Shown here: positions 43,739-54,100 of the stretch, piece after piece | Numbering within the stretch: the first letter of the stretch is position 1 | Layout of the letters: every line of letters begins with the position of its first letter | Assembly (NCBI GenBank): GCA_022749655.1 | Contig: CP094243.1 | Coordinates: forward strand, 2,542,001-2,606,000 | DNA: 64,000 nucleotides | Direction: 5' to 3' | From: Xanthomonas phaseoli pv. phaseoli | GTDB taxonomy: Bacteria; Pseudomonadota; Gammaproteobacteria; Xanthomonadales; Xanthomonadaceae | Translations under genes and position numbers: made by a program | Notes under the pieces: model-generated | What the model was told of the DNA's origin: nothing | Databases searched by the model: none | The model's input: only the letters and a program-made list of their open reading frames with translations

Positions 43739-46700
43739 ATGACAGCCAAGAAAGCCGCTTCGAAATCGTCCACGACGTCGGTCAAACCGGTCGCCGAACG
43801 TGCCGTCCCCGTGCTTGCCACCGAACCGCAGGCGGTTACCCTCGAGCCGGTGTTTGCCGCGTTGCGCAAGCGCTACCCGGCCGCCCGTCAGGCCGAAGTC
43901 CAGGCGTTCGCCGCCGACTTCTACCGGCGCATGGAGGAAGACGAATTCCCGAACCATCCGCCGGAGCAGTGGGCGGCGCTGGCATCGGACATGCTGGAGT
44001 TCGCGCGCGCGCGCAAGGCCGGCACGGTCAACGTACGGGTGTTCAACCCGACCTTGAAGAGCCACGGTTACGAGTCGCCGCATACCCTGTTGCAGATCGT
44101 CAACGACGACATGCCGTTCCTGGTGGATTCGGTCAGCATGACCCTGGCCGACCTGGGCATCGGCGTGCACGTGCTGGGCCACCCGGTGCTGCGCATCGCG
44201 CGCGACAAGTCCGGCAAGCTCACCGCAGTGGGCGAGGGCAAGAGCGAATCGCTGATGGTTCTGGAGATCGACCGCCAGCCGCCGGAAGAAATGCCCAAGC
44301 TGGAAGCGGCAGTGCGCAAGGTGCTGGCCGAGGTGCGCGCCATCGTGCAGGACTGGTCGGCGATGCGCGAGCGCATGGTCATGCTGGCCGACGATCTGGC
44401 GACGCGTCGTTTGCCGATCGACGACATCAACCGGCACGAGGCGCAGGAGTTCCTGCGCTGGGCCGCGGCCGACCACTTCACCTTCTTCGGCTACCGCGAG
44501 TATCGGGTGGAGAAGCAGGATGGCCAGGACGTGCTGGCGCCGCTGGAAGAGACCGGCCTGGGCCTGCTGCGCGGGCGCGACACCTCGCCGGCGCGTCCGG
44601 TCACCACGCTGGCCGCGCATGGGCTGAATGCCTCGTCCAAGCTCAAGGATGCGTTGATCCTGACCAAGACCAATGCCCGTTCGCGCGTGCACCGGGTCGG
44701 TTACATGGATTACATCGGCATCCTGGAATTCGACGCCAAGGGCCGCATCGTCGGCGAGCAGCGCTTCCTGGGACTGTTCACTTCCAGCGCCTACAACCGC
44801 CGGCCGTGGGAAATTCCGCTGGTGCGTCAGCGCCACGAATACGTGATGAGCAAGTCGGGGCTGACCCCGAGCAGCCATAGCGGCAAGGCCTTGCGCCACA
44901 TCCTGGAAACGCTGCCACGCGAGGAGCTGTTCCAGTCCAACGAAGAAGAGCTGTACCGCACCGCGATGGGCATACTCGGCTTGCAGGAGCGCGTGCGTAG
45001 CCGCCTGTTCCTGCGTCGCGACAAGTACGGGCGTTTCATCTCGGCGCTGGTGTACATCCCGCGCGAACGCTTCAACACCGATGTGCGCCTGCGCATCGAA
45101 GCCTTGTTGAAGGACGCGTTGCACGGCGAATACATCGACTCCAGCGTGGTGCTGGGCGAATCGCCACTGGCGCAGCTGCACCTGATCGTGCGTCCCAAGA
45201 GCGGCGAGGCGCTGGAGTTCAACACCACCGAACTCGAATCGCGTCTGGCGCACCTGCTGCGCAACTGGCGCGATGCCCTGCGCGAAGCATTGGTCGCGCG
45301 GCATGGCGAGGCCAATGGCCTGCGCATGGCGGCCAATTTCGGTCGTGCACTGCCGGCCGGCTATATCGAAGATTCCTCGATCGAATCGGCGGTCTCCGAC
45401 GTCGAGCACCTCGCCTCGCTGGATGGCCCGGACGATCTGCATCTGAGCCTGCAGGAAATCCGTCGCGAGGATGGCATGCGTCTGGATGCTGGCGAAGGCC
45501 TGCGCCTGAAGCTGTACCGCCAGCTCGACGACATTCCGCTGTCCGATGCGATGCCGATGATGGAAAACATGGGCCTGCGGGTGATTTCCGAGCGGCCGTA
45601 TCGGCTGCAGGTCGGCGACACGCCGGTCTACATCCAGGATTTCGAGGTCGAATCGACCTCCGGCAAGATCAATGCCGCACACGCCGATGCCAGCTTCGGC
45701 GAAGCGTTCGAGCGCATCTGGAACGGCGATGCCGAAAACGACGGCTTCAATCGCCTGATCCTGGCGGCCGGCCTGCATTGGCGCCAGGTGGCATTGCTGC
45801 GCGGCTACTGCAAGTACCTGCTGCAGACGGCAGTGCCGTTCTCGCAAGCCTACGTCGAAGCCACCTTTACCCGCTATCCGCTGCTGGCGCGCTTGCTGGT
45901 GGAACTGTTCGAAGCGCGCTTCGATCCGTCCACCGGTAGCGAAACCAAGGCACAGATCTTCGCCGGCCAGGAGCGCCTGCGCGAAGAGCTGTCTGCGCTG
46001 GCAGGCGGCGACGAGGCCACGCTCAAGGCGCTGGACGCCGTGTTGGAAGCGCGCGGTGGCGATCGCGACGCGCAGCAGGACGCCACCCGCGCCACCTTGC
46101 TGAAGTTGATGGATCGCGTTTCCAGCCTGGACGAAGACCGCATCCTGCGCAGCTTCATCGATGTGATCGATGCAACCTTGCGCACCAACTATTACCAGAC
46201 CGACAAGAACGGCAAGCACCCCCACTGCATCAGCTTCAAGCTGGATTCGTCGCGCGTGCCGGACCTGCCCAAACCGCGTCCATATCGCGAAATTTTCGTC
46301 TACGGCCCGCGCGTGGAAGGCGTGCACCTGCGCTTTGGCGCAGTGGCGCGTGGCGGCCTTCGCTGGTCTGACCGGCGCGAGGATTTCCGCACCGAGGTGC
46401 TGGGCCTGGTCAAGGCGCAGATGGTCAAGAACACCGTGATCGTGCCGGTCGGCGCCAAGGGCGGGTTCTACGTCAAGCGCTCGCCGGTCGGCGGCGATCG
46501 CGACGCGATCCAGGCAGAAGGCATCGCCTGCTACAAGCTGTTCATCCAGGGCCTGCTCGACATCACCGACAACATCGTCGGTGGCAAGATCGTGCCGCCG
46601 CCGCAAGTGGTGCGCCACGACCAGGACGACCCGTACCTGGTGGTTGCGGCCGACAAGGGCACCGCCACGTTCTCCGATATCGCCAATGGCCTGGCGCTGG

Positions 46701-48748
46701 ATCACGGCTTCTGGCTCGGCGATGCGTTCGCCTCCGGCGGTTCGGTCGGTTACGACCACAAGGGCATGGGCATCACTGCGCGCGGCGCGTGGGAATCGGT
46801 CAAGCGCCACTTCCGCGCGATGGGTCGCGATTGCCAGAGCCAGGACTTCAGCGTGGTCGGCATCGGCGACATGTCCGGCGACGTGTTCGGTAACGGCATG
46901 CTGCTCTCAAGGCACATCCGCCTGCTGGCCGCGTTCGACCACCGGCACATCTTCCTGGATCCGAACCCGGATGCAGCGCTGTCCTTCGGCGAGCGCGACC
47001 GCCTGTTCAAGCTGCCGCGTTCCAGCTGGGCCGACTACGACGCCAAGCTGATCAGCGCCGGTGGCGGCATCTATCCGCGTACGCTCAAATCCATCGACAT
47101 CAGTGCACCGGTGCGTGAAGCGCTGGGCCTGGGCGCCAGCGTCAAGCAGCTGTCGCCGAACGAACTGATGAACGCCATCCTCAAGGCCCCGGTGGACCTG
47201 TTCTGGAACGGCGGCATCGGCACCTACGTCAAGGCGGCCAGCGAGTCGCATGCCGATGTCGGCGACCGCGCCAATAACGGCTTGCGCGTCAATGGCGGCG
47301 AGTTGCGCTGCAAGGTGGTGGGCGAGGGCGGCAACCTGGGCCTGACCCAGCTGGGCCGCATCGAAGCGGCGCAGGCCGGCGTGCTGCTCAACACCGACTT
47401 CATCGACAACTCGGCCGGCGTGGACACCTCCGATCACGAGGTCAACATCAAGATCCTGCTCAACGACATGGTGCAGGCCAAGAAGCTGACCTATGACGCA
47501 CGCAACAAGCTGCTGGCGTCGATGACCGACGAAGTGGCCGACCTGGTGCTGTGGGACAACTACCGGCAGAACCAGGCGATCAGCCTGATGGAACGCATGA
47601 GCGTCAAGCGGCTCGGCTCCAAGCAGCACTTCATCCGCACGCTGGAACTGCAGGGCCTGCTGGATCGGCAGATCGAGTTCCTGCCCTCCGATGCCGAGCT
47701 GTCGGCACGCAAGGCGCGCGGCCAGGGCCTGACCCGGCCGGAGCTGTCGGTGCTGTTGTCGTATTCCAAGCTGGTGGCGTTCCAGCAGCTGCTGGAATCT
47801 GACATTCCCGAAGACCCGTACCTGTCCAAGGAATTGCAGCGCTACTTCCCGCAGCCGTTGCAGAAGAAGTACGCCGATGCGATGGAGCGTCACCGCCTCA
47901 AGCGCGAGATCATCGCCACCGCGGTCACCAACACCACCATCAACCGCATGGGCGCCACCTTCCTGATGCGCATGCAGGAAGATACCGGTCGCAGCATCGG
48001 CGAGGTCGCCAAGGCCTATACCATCAGCCGCGAAACGCTGGATGCGCGCGCGCTGTGGACACAGATCGACGCGCTGGACGGCAAGGTGCCCGAATCGGTG
48101 CAGATCGACGCGCTGGAAGTGATCTGGCGTCTGCAACGCTCGTTCGTGCGCTGGTTGCTGCTGCGTCCGGGCCAGATGCCGGGCATCACCGCAGCGGTGG
48201 AGCGTTACCACGGCCCGTTCAACGACATCCGCGTGGCGTCGGGCGTGCTGTCGGATGCGCAGCGCCCGCAGTACGAAGCCAGCGTGCAGGAGTGGCAGGA
48301 CAAGGGCCTCACCCCGGCATTGGCGCAGCAGTTGTCCGAGCTGCGTTATCTGGAGCCGGCCTTCGACATCATCGAAACCGCACGCACGCGCAAGCTCAAG
48401 CCGGTGGACGTTTCCAAGGTGCACTTCCGCCTGGGCGAAGCGCTGCGGCTGCCGTGGCTGTTCGAACAGATCGACGCGCTGGAGGTCAACGGCCGCTGGC
48501 ATGCGGTGGCGCGTGGGGTGCTGCGCGACGAACTGGCCGCGCATCAGCGTGCATTGGTAGGCCAGGTGCTGACCATGCCCGGCAGTAGTGCCGAGTACAA
48601 GGTGGCCAACTGGATGGCACGCGACGATTCCAGCCTGCGCTTCACCCTGGCCATGCTCGCCGATGTGGCCGAGCAGAAGACCCTGGACTACCCGACCGTG
48701 TCGGTGGCAGTGCAGCGGTTGGGCCAACTGGCTGCGCACGGGGTGTAA
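43739..48748 (+). CDS. gdhB: NAD-specific glutamate dehydrogenase, large (180 kDa) type
   Basis: Catalyses oxidative deamination of glutamate to 2-oxoglutarate with NAD. The start is the ATG at 43739 (MTAKKAASKSSTTSVKPVAE), giving about 1669 residues. A long N-terminal region with ACT-like regulatory segments (HTLLQIVNDDMPFLVDSVSM) precedes the catalytic core: GGLRWSDRREDFRTEVLGLV, KAQMVKNTVIVPVGAKGGF with the substrate Lys, and the nucleotide-binding GIGDMSGDVFGNGMLLS. The 5-kb frame is undamaged. It is monocistronic, followed by a strong terminator. The symbol follows usage for this enzyme class. Confidence 0.95.
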   Translation: MTAKKAASKSSTTSVKPVAERAVPVLATEPQAVTLEPVFAALRKRYPAARQAEVQAFAADFYRRMEEDEFPNHPPEQWAALASDMLEFARARKAGTVNVRVFNPTLKSHGYESPHTLLQIVNDDMPFLVDSVSMTLADLGIGVHVLGHPVLRIARDKSGKLTAVGEGKSESLMVLEIDRQPPEEMPKLEAAVRKVLAEVRAIVQDWSAMRERMVMLADDLATRRLPIDDINRHEAQEFLRWAAADHFTFFGYREYRVEKQDGQDVLAPLEETGLGLLRGRDTSPARPVTTLAAHGLNASSKLKDALILTKTNARSRVHRVGYMDYIGILEFDAKGRIVGEQRFLGLFTSSAYNRRPWEIPLVRQRHEYVMSKSGLTPSSHSGKALRHILETLPREELFQSNEEELYRTAMGILGLQERVRSRLFLRRDKYGRFISALVYIPRERFNTDVRLRIEALLKDALHGEYIDSSVVLGESPLAQLHLIVRPKSGEALEFNTTELESRLAHLLRNWRDALREALVARHGEANGLRMAANFGRALPAGYIEDSSIESAVSDVEHLASLDGPDDLHLSLQEIRREDGMRLDAGEGLRLKLYRQLDDIPLSDAMPMMENMGLRVISERPYRLQVGDTPVYIQDFEVESTSGKINAAHADASFGEAFERIWNGDAENDGFNRLILAAGLHWRQVALLRGYCKYLLQTAVPFSQAYVEATFTRYPLLARLLVELFEARFDPSTGSETKAQIFAGQERLREELSALAGGDEATLKALDAVLEARGGDRDAQQDATRATLLKLMDRVSSLDEDRILRSFIDVIDATLRTNYYQTDKNGKHPHCISFKLDSSRVPDLPKPRPYREIFVYGPRVEGVHLRFGAVARGGLRWSDRREDFRTEVLGLVKAQMVKNTVIVPVGAKGGFYVKRSPVGGDRDAIQAEGIACYKLFIQGLLDITDNIVGGKIVPPPQVVRHDQDDPYLVVAADKGTATFSDIANGLALDHGFWLGDAFASGGSVGYDHKGMGITARGAWESVKRHFRAMGRDCQSQDFSVVGIGDMSGDVFGNGMLLSRHIRLLAAFDHRHIFLDPNPDAALSFGERDRLFKLPRSSWADYDAKLISAGGGIYPRTLKSIDISAPVREALGLGASVKQLSPNELMNAILKAPVDLFWNGGIGTYVKAASESHADVGDRANNGLRVNGGELRCKVVGEGGNLGLTQLGRIEAAQAGVLLNTDFIDNSAGVDTSDHEVNIKILLNDMVQAKKLTYDARNKLLASMTDEVADLVLWDNYRQNQAISLMERMSVKRLGSKQHFIRTLELQGLLDRQIEFLPSDAELSARKARGQGLTRPELSVLLSYSKLVAFQQLLESDIPEDPYLSKELQRYFPQPLQKKYADAMERHRLKREIIATAVTNTTINRMGATFLMRMQEDTGRSIGEVAKAYTISRETLDARALWTQIDALDGKVPESVQIDALEVIWRLQRSFVRWLLLRPGQMPGITAAVERYHGPFNDIRVASGVLSDAQRPQYEASVQEWQDKGLTPALAQQLSELRYLEPAFDIIETARTRKLKPVDVSKVHFRLGEALRLPWLFEQIDALEVNGRWHAVARGVLRDELAAHQRALVGQVLTMPGSSAEYKVANWMARDDSSLRFTLAMLADVAEQKTLDYPTVSVAVQRLGQLAAHGV

Positions 48749-48822
48749 CGTCAGTGTCCGTGGTGGCGAGACGCTGTTTCGCCACCACGCCGACCGCAGC
48801 GCGCCGTGTTGCCACTGCTTCT

Positions 48823-48854
48823 ACAAAAAAGCCGCCTCAGCGCGGCTTTTTTGT
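48823..48854 (+). terminator. Rho-independent terminator after glutamate dehydrogenase
   Basis: ACAAAAAAGCCGC and GCGGCTTTTTTGT form a 13-base perfect stem with a six-base loop, 75 bases after the stop codon. It has A and T tracts on both sides. Confidence 0.92.
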
Positions 48855-49151
48855 ATGCAACTGCGGCACTTGACACCCGTGGTTGCCGCAATGAAGACTC
48901 TCTGAGCCGCGATAAATCTTGCAGCCGGGTGTGGAAGCCCGAAATCCAAGGCGCACAAGCGCCCACGCTGTCGATGCAGGCGCTTTTTTGTGCTTGCTGA
49001 TTGATGGGCGGGGCGTGCTCGTCAGCTTTATGGCGGGCGGTGCGTGGGGGCCGAAAGGCCCGCCGGCCCTTGGACCGGTCTTCCAACCGCGCACCGTCCG
49101 CCACCCTGTTTGGAAGCGGGGTGACGGACTCCCTCATCCAAGGAGATCTTC
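48855..49151. other. Gene-free interval
   Basis: About 300 bases between the glutamate dehydrogenase terminator and the next gene. No gene is supportable; the region ends with an AGGAGAT ribosome binding site at 49141. Confidence 0.4.
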
Positions 49152-49547
49152 ATGCCGCGTACCAATCCCGCCCATTCGGCCACTACTGCAACCGCCTCGC
49201 AGCCGACCGCCCATACCGTGGCCGATCATGGTGATGAGCGTGAGGACGTGTTCTTCCGTCGCCTATCCGAGTCACGTGGTGCGGAAGCTACCAACGGCCT
49301 TCATTGGTCCGATCTGCCGATGCAATTTGGCCTGGCTCTCAAATGCGCGCATATCGATCACTGCTTGCTCGGGCTGCAGGGCGTGTTGGAGATGCTGCAC
49401 GCCGGTGAGGCGGCCCGCGAGGCGGGTCAACCTGGCCTGGGTGGCGAGCTCACCGATCGCCTGCTGTACGCCTCGCGTGCGCTGGCTGAGTCGGGAAAAG
49501 AATCGCTCTATGCGTTGCAAGCGCGTCTTGCGGCTACGCCAAAGTGA
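49152..49547 (+). CDS. Hypothetical protein, left edge of accessory island B
   Basis: A 131-residue protein with a good ribosome binding site (AGGAGAT) before the ATG at 49152. The first 30 residues are Ser/Thr/Ala-rich and look disordered. The rest (LHWSDLPMQFGLALKCAHID, LLGLQGVLEMLHAGEAAREA, LYALQARLAATPK) looks like a helical bundle. I do not recognise the family and see no signal peptide or membrane segment. It is on the same strand as the toxin-immunity genes that follow, but 260 AT-richer bases separate them. Confidence 0.7.
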   Translation: MPRTNPAHSATTATASQPTAHTVADHGDEREDVFFRRLSESRGAEATNGLHWSDLPMQFGLALKCAHIDHCLLGLQGVLEMLHAGEAAREAGQPGLGGELTDRLLYASRALAESGKESLYALQARLAATPK

Positions 49548-49809
49548 AGTGAGCAGGCGTCCAGCAATCGTGTGTAGCCTGCGACGTAGGTAGCGAAGAC
49601 TGGTGGATGCCGAAGAATATCGGCCAAAAACTGCATATCTCGCATCAGTTTTAATCCATCCTTGTCATCGCCGCGGCAAATGGGGCAAGGCCTGGTGGTG
49701 ATAGTATCGCTTGCGTTAACCTTTCTGTCGTGACCTGGCGAATCTTTCAGCGTTGCGCCATAGCTAATGACTTGCAAAGTGGATGACGGATAGCTCGGGA
49801 GACGGAACC

Positions 49810-50184
49810 GTGTCACCAACGCAAGACCATGCCTTGTTTTCCCTGCAGCTCATCATCGACTGCGTGATACGCGATCAAAGCCGATTGCTGATTTATCTTG
49901 AAGGGCAGGGCGTATTCGCGATCGATACTCCGGACAACGGGCTTTACCTGCCCAATGATCAGGCCTTCGCGAAAGAGCTGGGGTGCGCCTGCTACTGCAA
50001 TGATCCGCATCCGTCCTACGTGGAAGGCATGCTTGGGGAACTACGACGGATCGAAGTGTCGGCCGACGGGCAGACGGCCATGCAAGGCGACCCGCTGGCT
50101 TGCCGACGTGTGGCTGAAGCCGTTACACACCTGCAGGCGACGATCAAGGTGGCATTGATCAATGGCGATCTGATACTTGCTTAA
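49810..50184 (+). CDS. Orphan AHH-like domain lacking the paired histidines
   Basis: About 124 residues from a GTG at 49810, which follows GGGAGAC (an ATG at 49783 is the alternative). It aligns along its length with the first ~120 residues of the toxin at 51101: GLYLPNDQAFAKELG against RLYLPVDGTLADALE, and the C-terminal VALINGDL against VALINGDM. The catalytic HH of the toxin is replaced by LI (LQLIIDCVIRD), while the later His is kept in DPHPSYVEGM. It stops exactly where the toxin's longer body would begin. It is either a decayed toxin cassette or a toxin-domain mimic with a protective role; I cannot tell which. Confidence 0.7.
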   Translation: MSPTQDHALFSLQLIIDCVIRDQSRLLIYLEGQGVFAIDTPDNGLYLPNDQAFAKELGCACYCNDPHPSYVEGMLGELRRIEVSADGQTAMQGDPLACRRVAEAVTHLQATIKVALINGDLILA

Positions 50185-50434
50185 TGGGTCGGTATGAGTG
50201 CCCGGTGTAGCCGGACGTACGGCGCTGGGATTGGCAAGTAGCGAAGAGCGCGCAGAACCCGCCCAGCCCGAGCAACGGCATGCGCAGAATTAGCCCACAG
50301 TGCTGGAGGGAAGCCGGGTTGCCAAAACCGCAGGCGTCGCGGTGCGACGATTGCGCGTGTTGTAGGTAGTCCCGTTCGCTGATGCAAGCAAACAGTTTGC
50401 TACGCTTTATCGATACATCATCTTGGAGAAATAC
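50185..50434. other. Spacer before the immunity gene
   Basis: 250 bases without a supportable gene; a candidate promoter for the immunity-toxin pair, AT-rich towards 50390-50420 (CAGTTTGCTACGCTTTATCG, a plausible -35/-10 area). Confidence 0.35.
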
Positions 50435-51063
50435 GTGTCTACTCAGAATAAACCGAGGAAAGGCGAGTTCTACATCCTCAGGTCCGACGTGCGAGGCGGT
50501 GGTCGCGGGCATGGCGTGGAGTTCGACAACGAAGATGCGGTACCGTTCCCGATTGCTGACAGTCTGCCCGGAGAGGATGCAGGCCTGGCTGCATTGAAGG
50601 GAACCCCGCGCTTGCGCTACGACAGCCGCATCGGCGATATGCCGGATGACCTTGATAGTGGATTCAAAGGTTACTGGCTAGTCTCCGAACCGCTAAAGCA
50701 GCTACTCGAAGCCGCGGACCCGGAAGGCTTTGCCTTTGCGCTATGCGACTTCCGATTGGAAGACGGTACGCCCGGGGCACCGCGCTATCTCTGCGAGGTA
50801 GTGCGGATTATCGACGCCATCGACGAGGAGGCATCCACCGTCAAGGTGCTGACCGGGTATCCAAATGGCAAGTACTACAGTGTTATGGGGGCGCCGAGTT
50901 AGCATTCAGGAAAGACGTGGTCGGGTCCGCACATGTCTTCATGACACCATATACGGCAAATGCCTTTTGCGATCGGTTCTTGCGCGACACCTTGATTGCG
51001 CAGGGATTTGGCAAATCACCCAGGACGCGCGGCGTCTGGCTGACAGACACTTTCGGCTGCTGA
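50435..51063 (+). CDS. Imm11 (DUF1629) family immunity protein, frameshifted
   Basis: Predicted cytoplasmic immunity protein for the adjacent toxin. The start is the GTG at 50435 with GGAG seven bases upstream. Family features: FKGYWLVSEPLKQLLEAADP, GTPGAPRYLCEVVRIIDAID, and in the C-terminal part ELAFRKDVVGSAHVFMTPYT. The frame breaks at the GGGGG run near 50887: as read it ends GKYYSVMGAPS. With one more G it continues GGAELAF to the TGA at 51061-51063, about 209 residues and matching family length. It lies 37 bases before the toxin gene, the expected position for a protective partner. Confidence 0.82.
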
Positions 51064-51100
51064 GCGATGAACCTTTGACCGTTCGATGGAGTAAAAGCAG

Positions 51101-54100
51101 ATGCCGTCCAGTAACGTCATCCTTCAAAGTCATCATGTCATTGAAAATACTACCTTTCGAAAGCATGATTTGCTCAAGAAGTTGGCCGAGCATGGCTTGA
51201 TCGAAAAGGACGTATCGACCAATCGCCTGTATCTACCGGTAGATGGCACGCTGGCCGACGCGCTCGAAACATCCCCCCACCGAGGACGCACGCGCAGTTC
51301 CTACACGAAGGGAGTTGTGGATTATCTTGACGATCTCGGTAAATCGCCAGATGGTCGCGCCGCCATGCGCAATGACGCTGCGGCATTGAAGCGCGTCGCC
51401 GCCCAGGTCCACGACCTGCAGGACACCCTCAAAGTCGCCCTGATCAATGGCGATATGTTCGCAACCACTCCGGATCGCTTGACCAAGGCCGAGGCCAACG
51501 CACAAAACCGCAGCACGCTCTCCGAATATGAGCAATACCTCACCACCCATGCTGACCAGCTGAAGACGCTACGCTCGATGAGCGCTGTCGAATCGGAATG
51601 GTTCGCCATCACCCGTTCGGAGCAGGGCATCGCCAAGGTGATCGATGCCGCACGCACGACCGGCAAAAATCTGGTCGGCGTTCCAGGCGAGCCCGATGCC
51701 GTTGCCCGAGAAATCGCCGGCCGCGAGGAATTTCGCATGGCCATCGCGCATGCCGAAGATGCCGGCCGTGTGAGGTTATCCGAGTCCAATGCGGCGTTGG
51801 TCCAGCAGGTATTGGATGACATGCCAGCGAACATCGGCGGTGCTGCGCGCAGCATCGGCCAAAGCGCAGGCGCCGTATCGCATCCGTCGTACACACCGCT
51901 CTCGCAACGCGGCTTCACCACCGCCGAGCTGTTGGCAGGCGACTTATCCGCAGGCCAGGCGCTACGCACCGCCGGCCTGCTCGCCACCGCCGCCGACACG
52001 GTCATGACCGGCCGACGCGCCACCCAGCTTCTTGGCCAGGACAACCCGCTCGCTGCGCAATCGGAGCTTGCGCACTTTGCCGGCCGCAACGTCGGCGGCT
52101 GGGCCGGCGGTACCGCCACTGCCTACGCGCTGGGAAGCTCGGGCGCGGGTCCGATGGTGTTGGTCGCGGCCGATGCGTACTTCATGACCGCGGCCGGCGA
52201 GAAGGCCGCTGATCTGCTCGACAACCGCGCCATCTATACCCAGACCGATCGCGATGGCACGCAATGGTCGTTCAACGGCACCGCGTGGGCACGCGCCGGC
52301 AAGGCAGACACCACTGCCGATGGCGTGGACAATCCCACCGCAACGCCTATCGTCGCCAGCTATCAAAAGGCGTGTGAACTCAACTACCAAGCCACCAATG
52401 CTGCCGCCGCGCTTGCTCTCAAAGATGCGCCCACTCCACAGGATCCATATCGCCAACCGGCCAACGCCACCGACCGCCCCAGCCTGAGCCCTGCCGCCTG
52501 GAAGCGCGACCCGGCAGACGGGCAATGGCATCGCCTGGTGAAGACCGAGGTCTCCGGTGCCAACGATCGCGGCAGCTACGTGCAGGAAACCGCATTGCCG
52601 CCCCGCGCGGCCGAACTCGACGCGCAGGCGCAGGACACCATCGCCCGCAACATCGCCAACAGCCCCGGCGCCATCGCCGCGCGCTATGAACTCGCTTACC
52701 ACCGGAGCGGTTGGGCGGCCGATGGCCTGCCGATGTCGCCGGCGGTCCAGCAGGCGCTGCCCGACCCGGATGCGCTGACCGCCTCGAACGGCCAGCGCTA
52801 TTACCGCAACATCGAAGGCCAGTGGACCAGCAACGGCGCCCCACCAGATGGCAACCGCGTGCTGGAATTGGAGACCACGCGCGCGATGCTGCAACCGGCA
52901 CTGGCCGAACAGGCGCAGGCCATTGCCGCCATCCGGCAGTCTCCGCAAGACATACAGGGCGAGCAGACGCTCTACCGCTATCGCATTGTCGGCACCGAGT
53001 TGCAGCCGCAATGGCGGGAAGCGATCGAGCTGGCGACGCAACGCACCCGCGAGTCAGAGGGACTTGCGGGCGACGGCGCGATGCAGTTGCAGCGTGGCCC
53101 TGGTGGCACCTTCGGCGCCGATAGCCCAATTGCGCATCTGCAGCGCGGCCCCGACGGTGTGGAGCGCATTGCAGCGATCACCAGCACCGAGGACATTCGT
53201 CAGGCGCTGCAGGAGGTGCGGGCACACCAGGAGACGGGCGTGCCAGTGCAACAGCTGGCCGCTGCGCCTCGCTCGTCGGACGGATCCGCAGATGCGGACA
53301 CCTCGTCTTCTGCCCCCTCCAACCAGCATGCGCTCGACGTGCAGGCGCGGGCCCAGGCGGCCAGCGCTGCGCAGGAGCGTCAGGAACGGCAGCAGGAGAG
53401 CCAGCAAGTGCAGGAACAGCAGCTGGCGCAGGCACGCGCGCACACGCTGCAGGAGCAAATCGCGCACGAAGATCGGGCGCAGGACGCTCAGGCATTGCAG
53501 GCGCACGCATTGCAGGAGCTTCGCCAACAAGATTCGCAACAACTTGAGCAGCAACAACGTCAGGCGCAGGACGCGCAGCAACGCGAACACGTTCAGCGGC
53601 AGGCGCACGACACCGAGCAGCGCGAACAAGCGCAGCAGCAGGCCCAGCAGACGCAGCAGCGCGAGCAGGAAACACGCCAGGCGCAGGACGCCCAGCAGAG
53701 CCAGCAGGAACGCCTGCAAGCGCAGGATGTGCAACATGCCGAGCAACAGCCGCTGCATGCCCATGCTGCTCCACAACGCGAGCAGGAGCTGGCACAGGAA
53801 GCCGCCGCACGCGAACTGTCGTTGCTTCATGCGCAAGACACATCGCCGCGCCTGCCCGAGCAGCGGTCTACCCATGATGACGCCGCCCAACGGCCACAGG
53901 AGCAGCTGGCAGCGCCTGTGCAAGCACATGCTTCCGAGGTAGTGCAGCAGTGGCCACAAAGCCAACACGCGCAAGAAGAGCGTCCGCAGGAACTCCAGCA
54001 GACGGCGGCGATCACGCAGACAGCACCGGTAGATCAGCAGCAGGTAGCGGAGCTGCACCAAGACCAACGGTCGATGACGGCGCAAGCCCCGGATGCGCAG

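Noticed and set aside
43733..46810. A 1025-residue minus-strand open frame opposite the glutamate dehydrogenase
   Set aside because: The plus strand encodes an unmistakable enzyme over the same bases; the antisense frame has low-complexity, shadow-like composition.
48881..49100. Short open frames around 48.9-49.1 kb
   Set aside because: No ribosome binding site, no homology, and they overlap each other on both strands.
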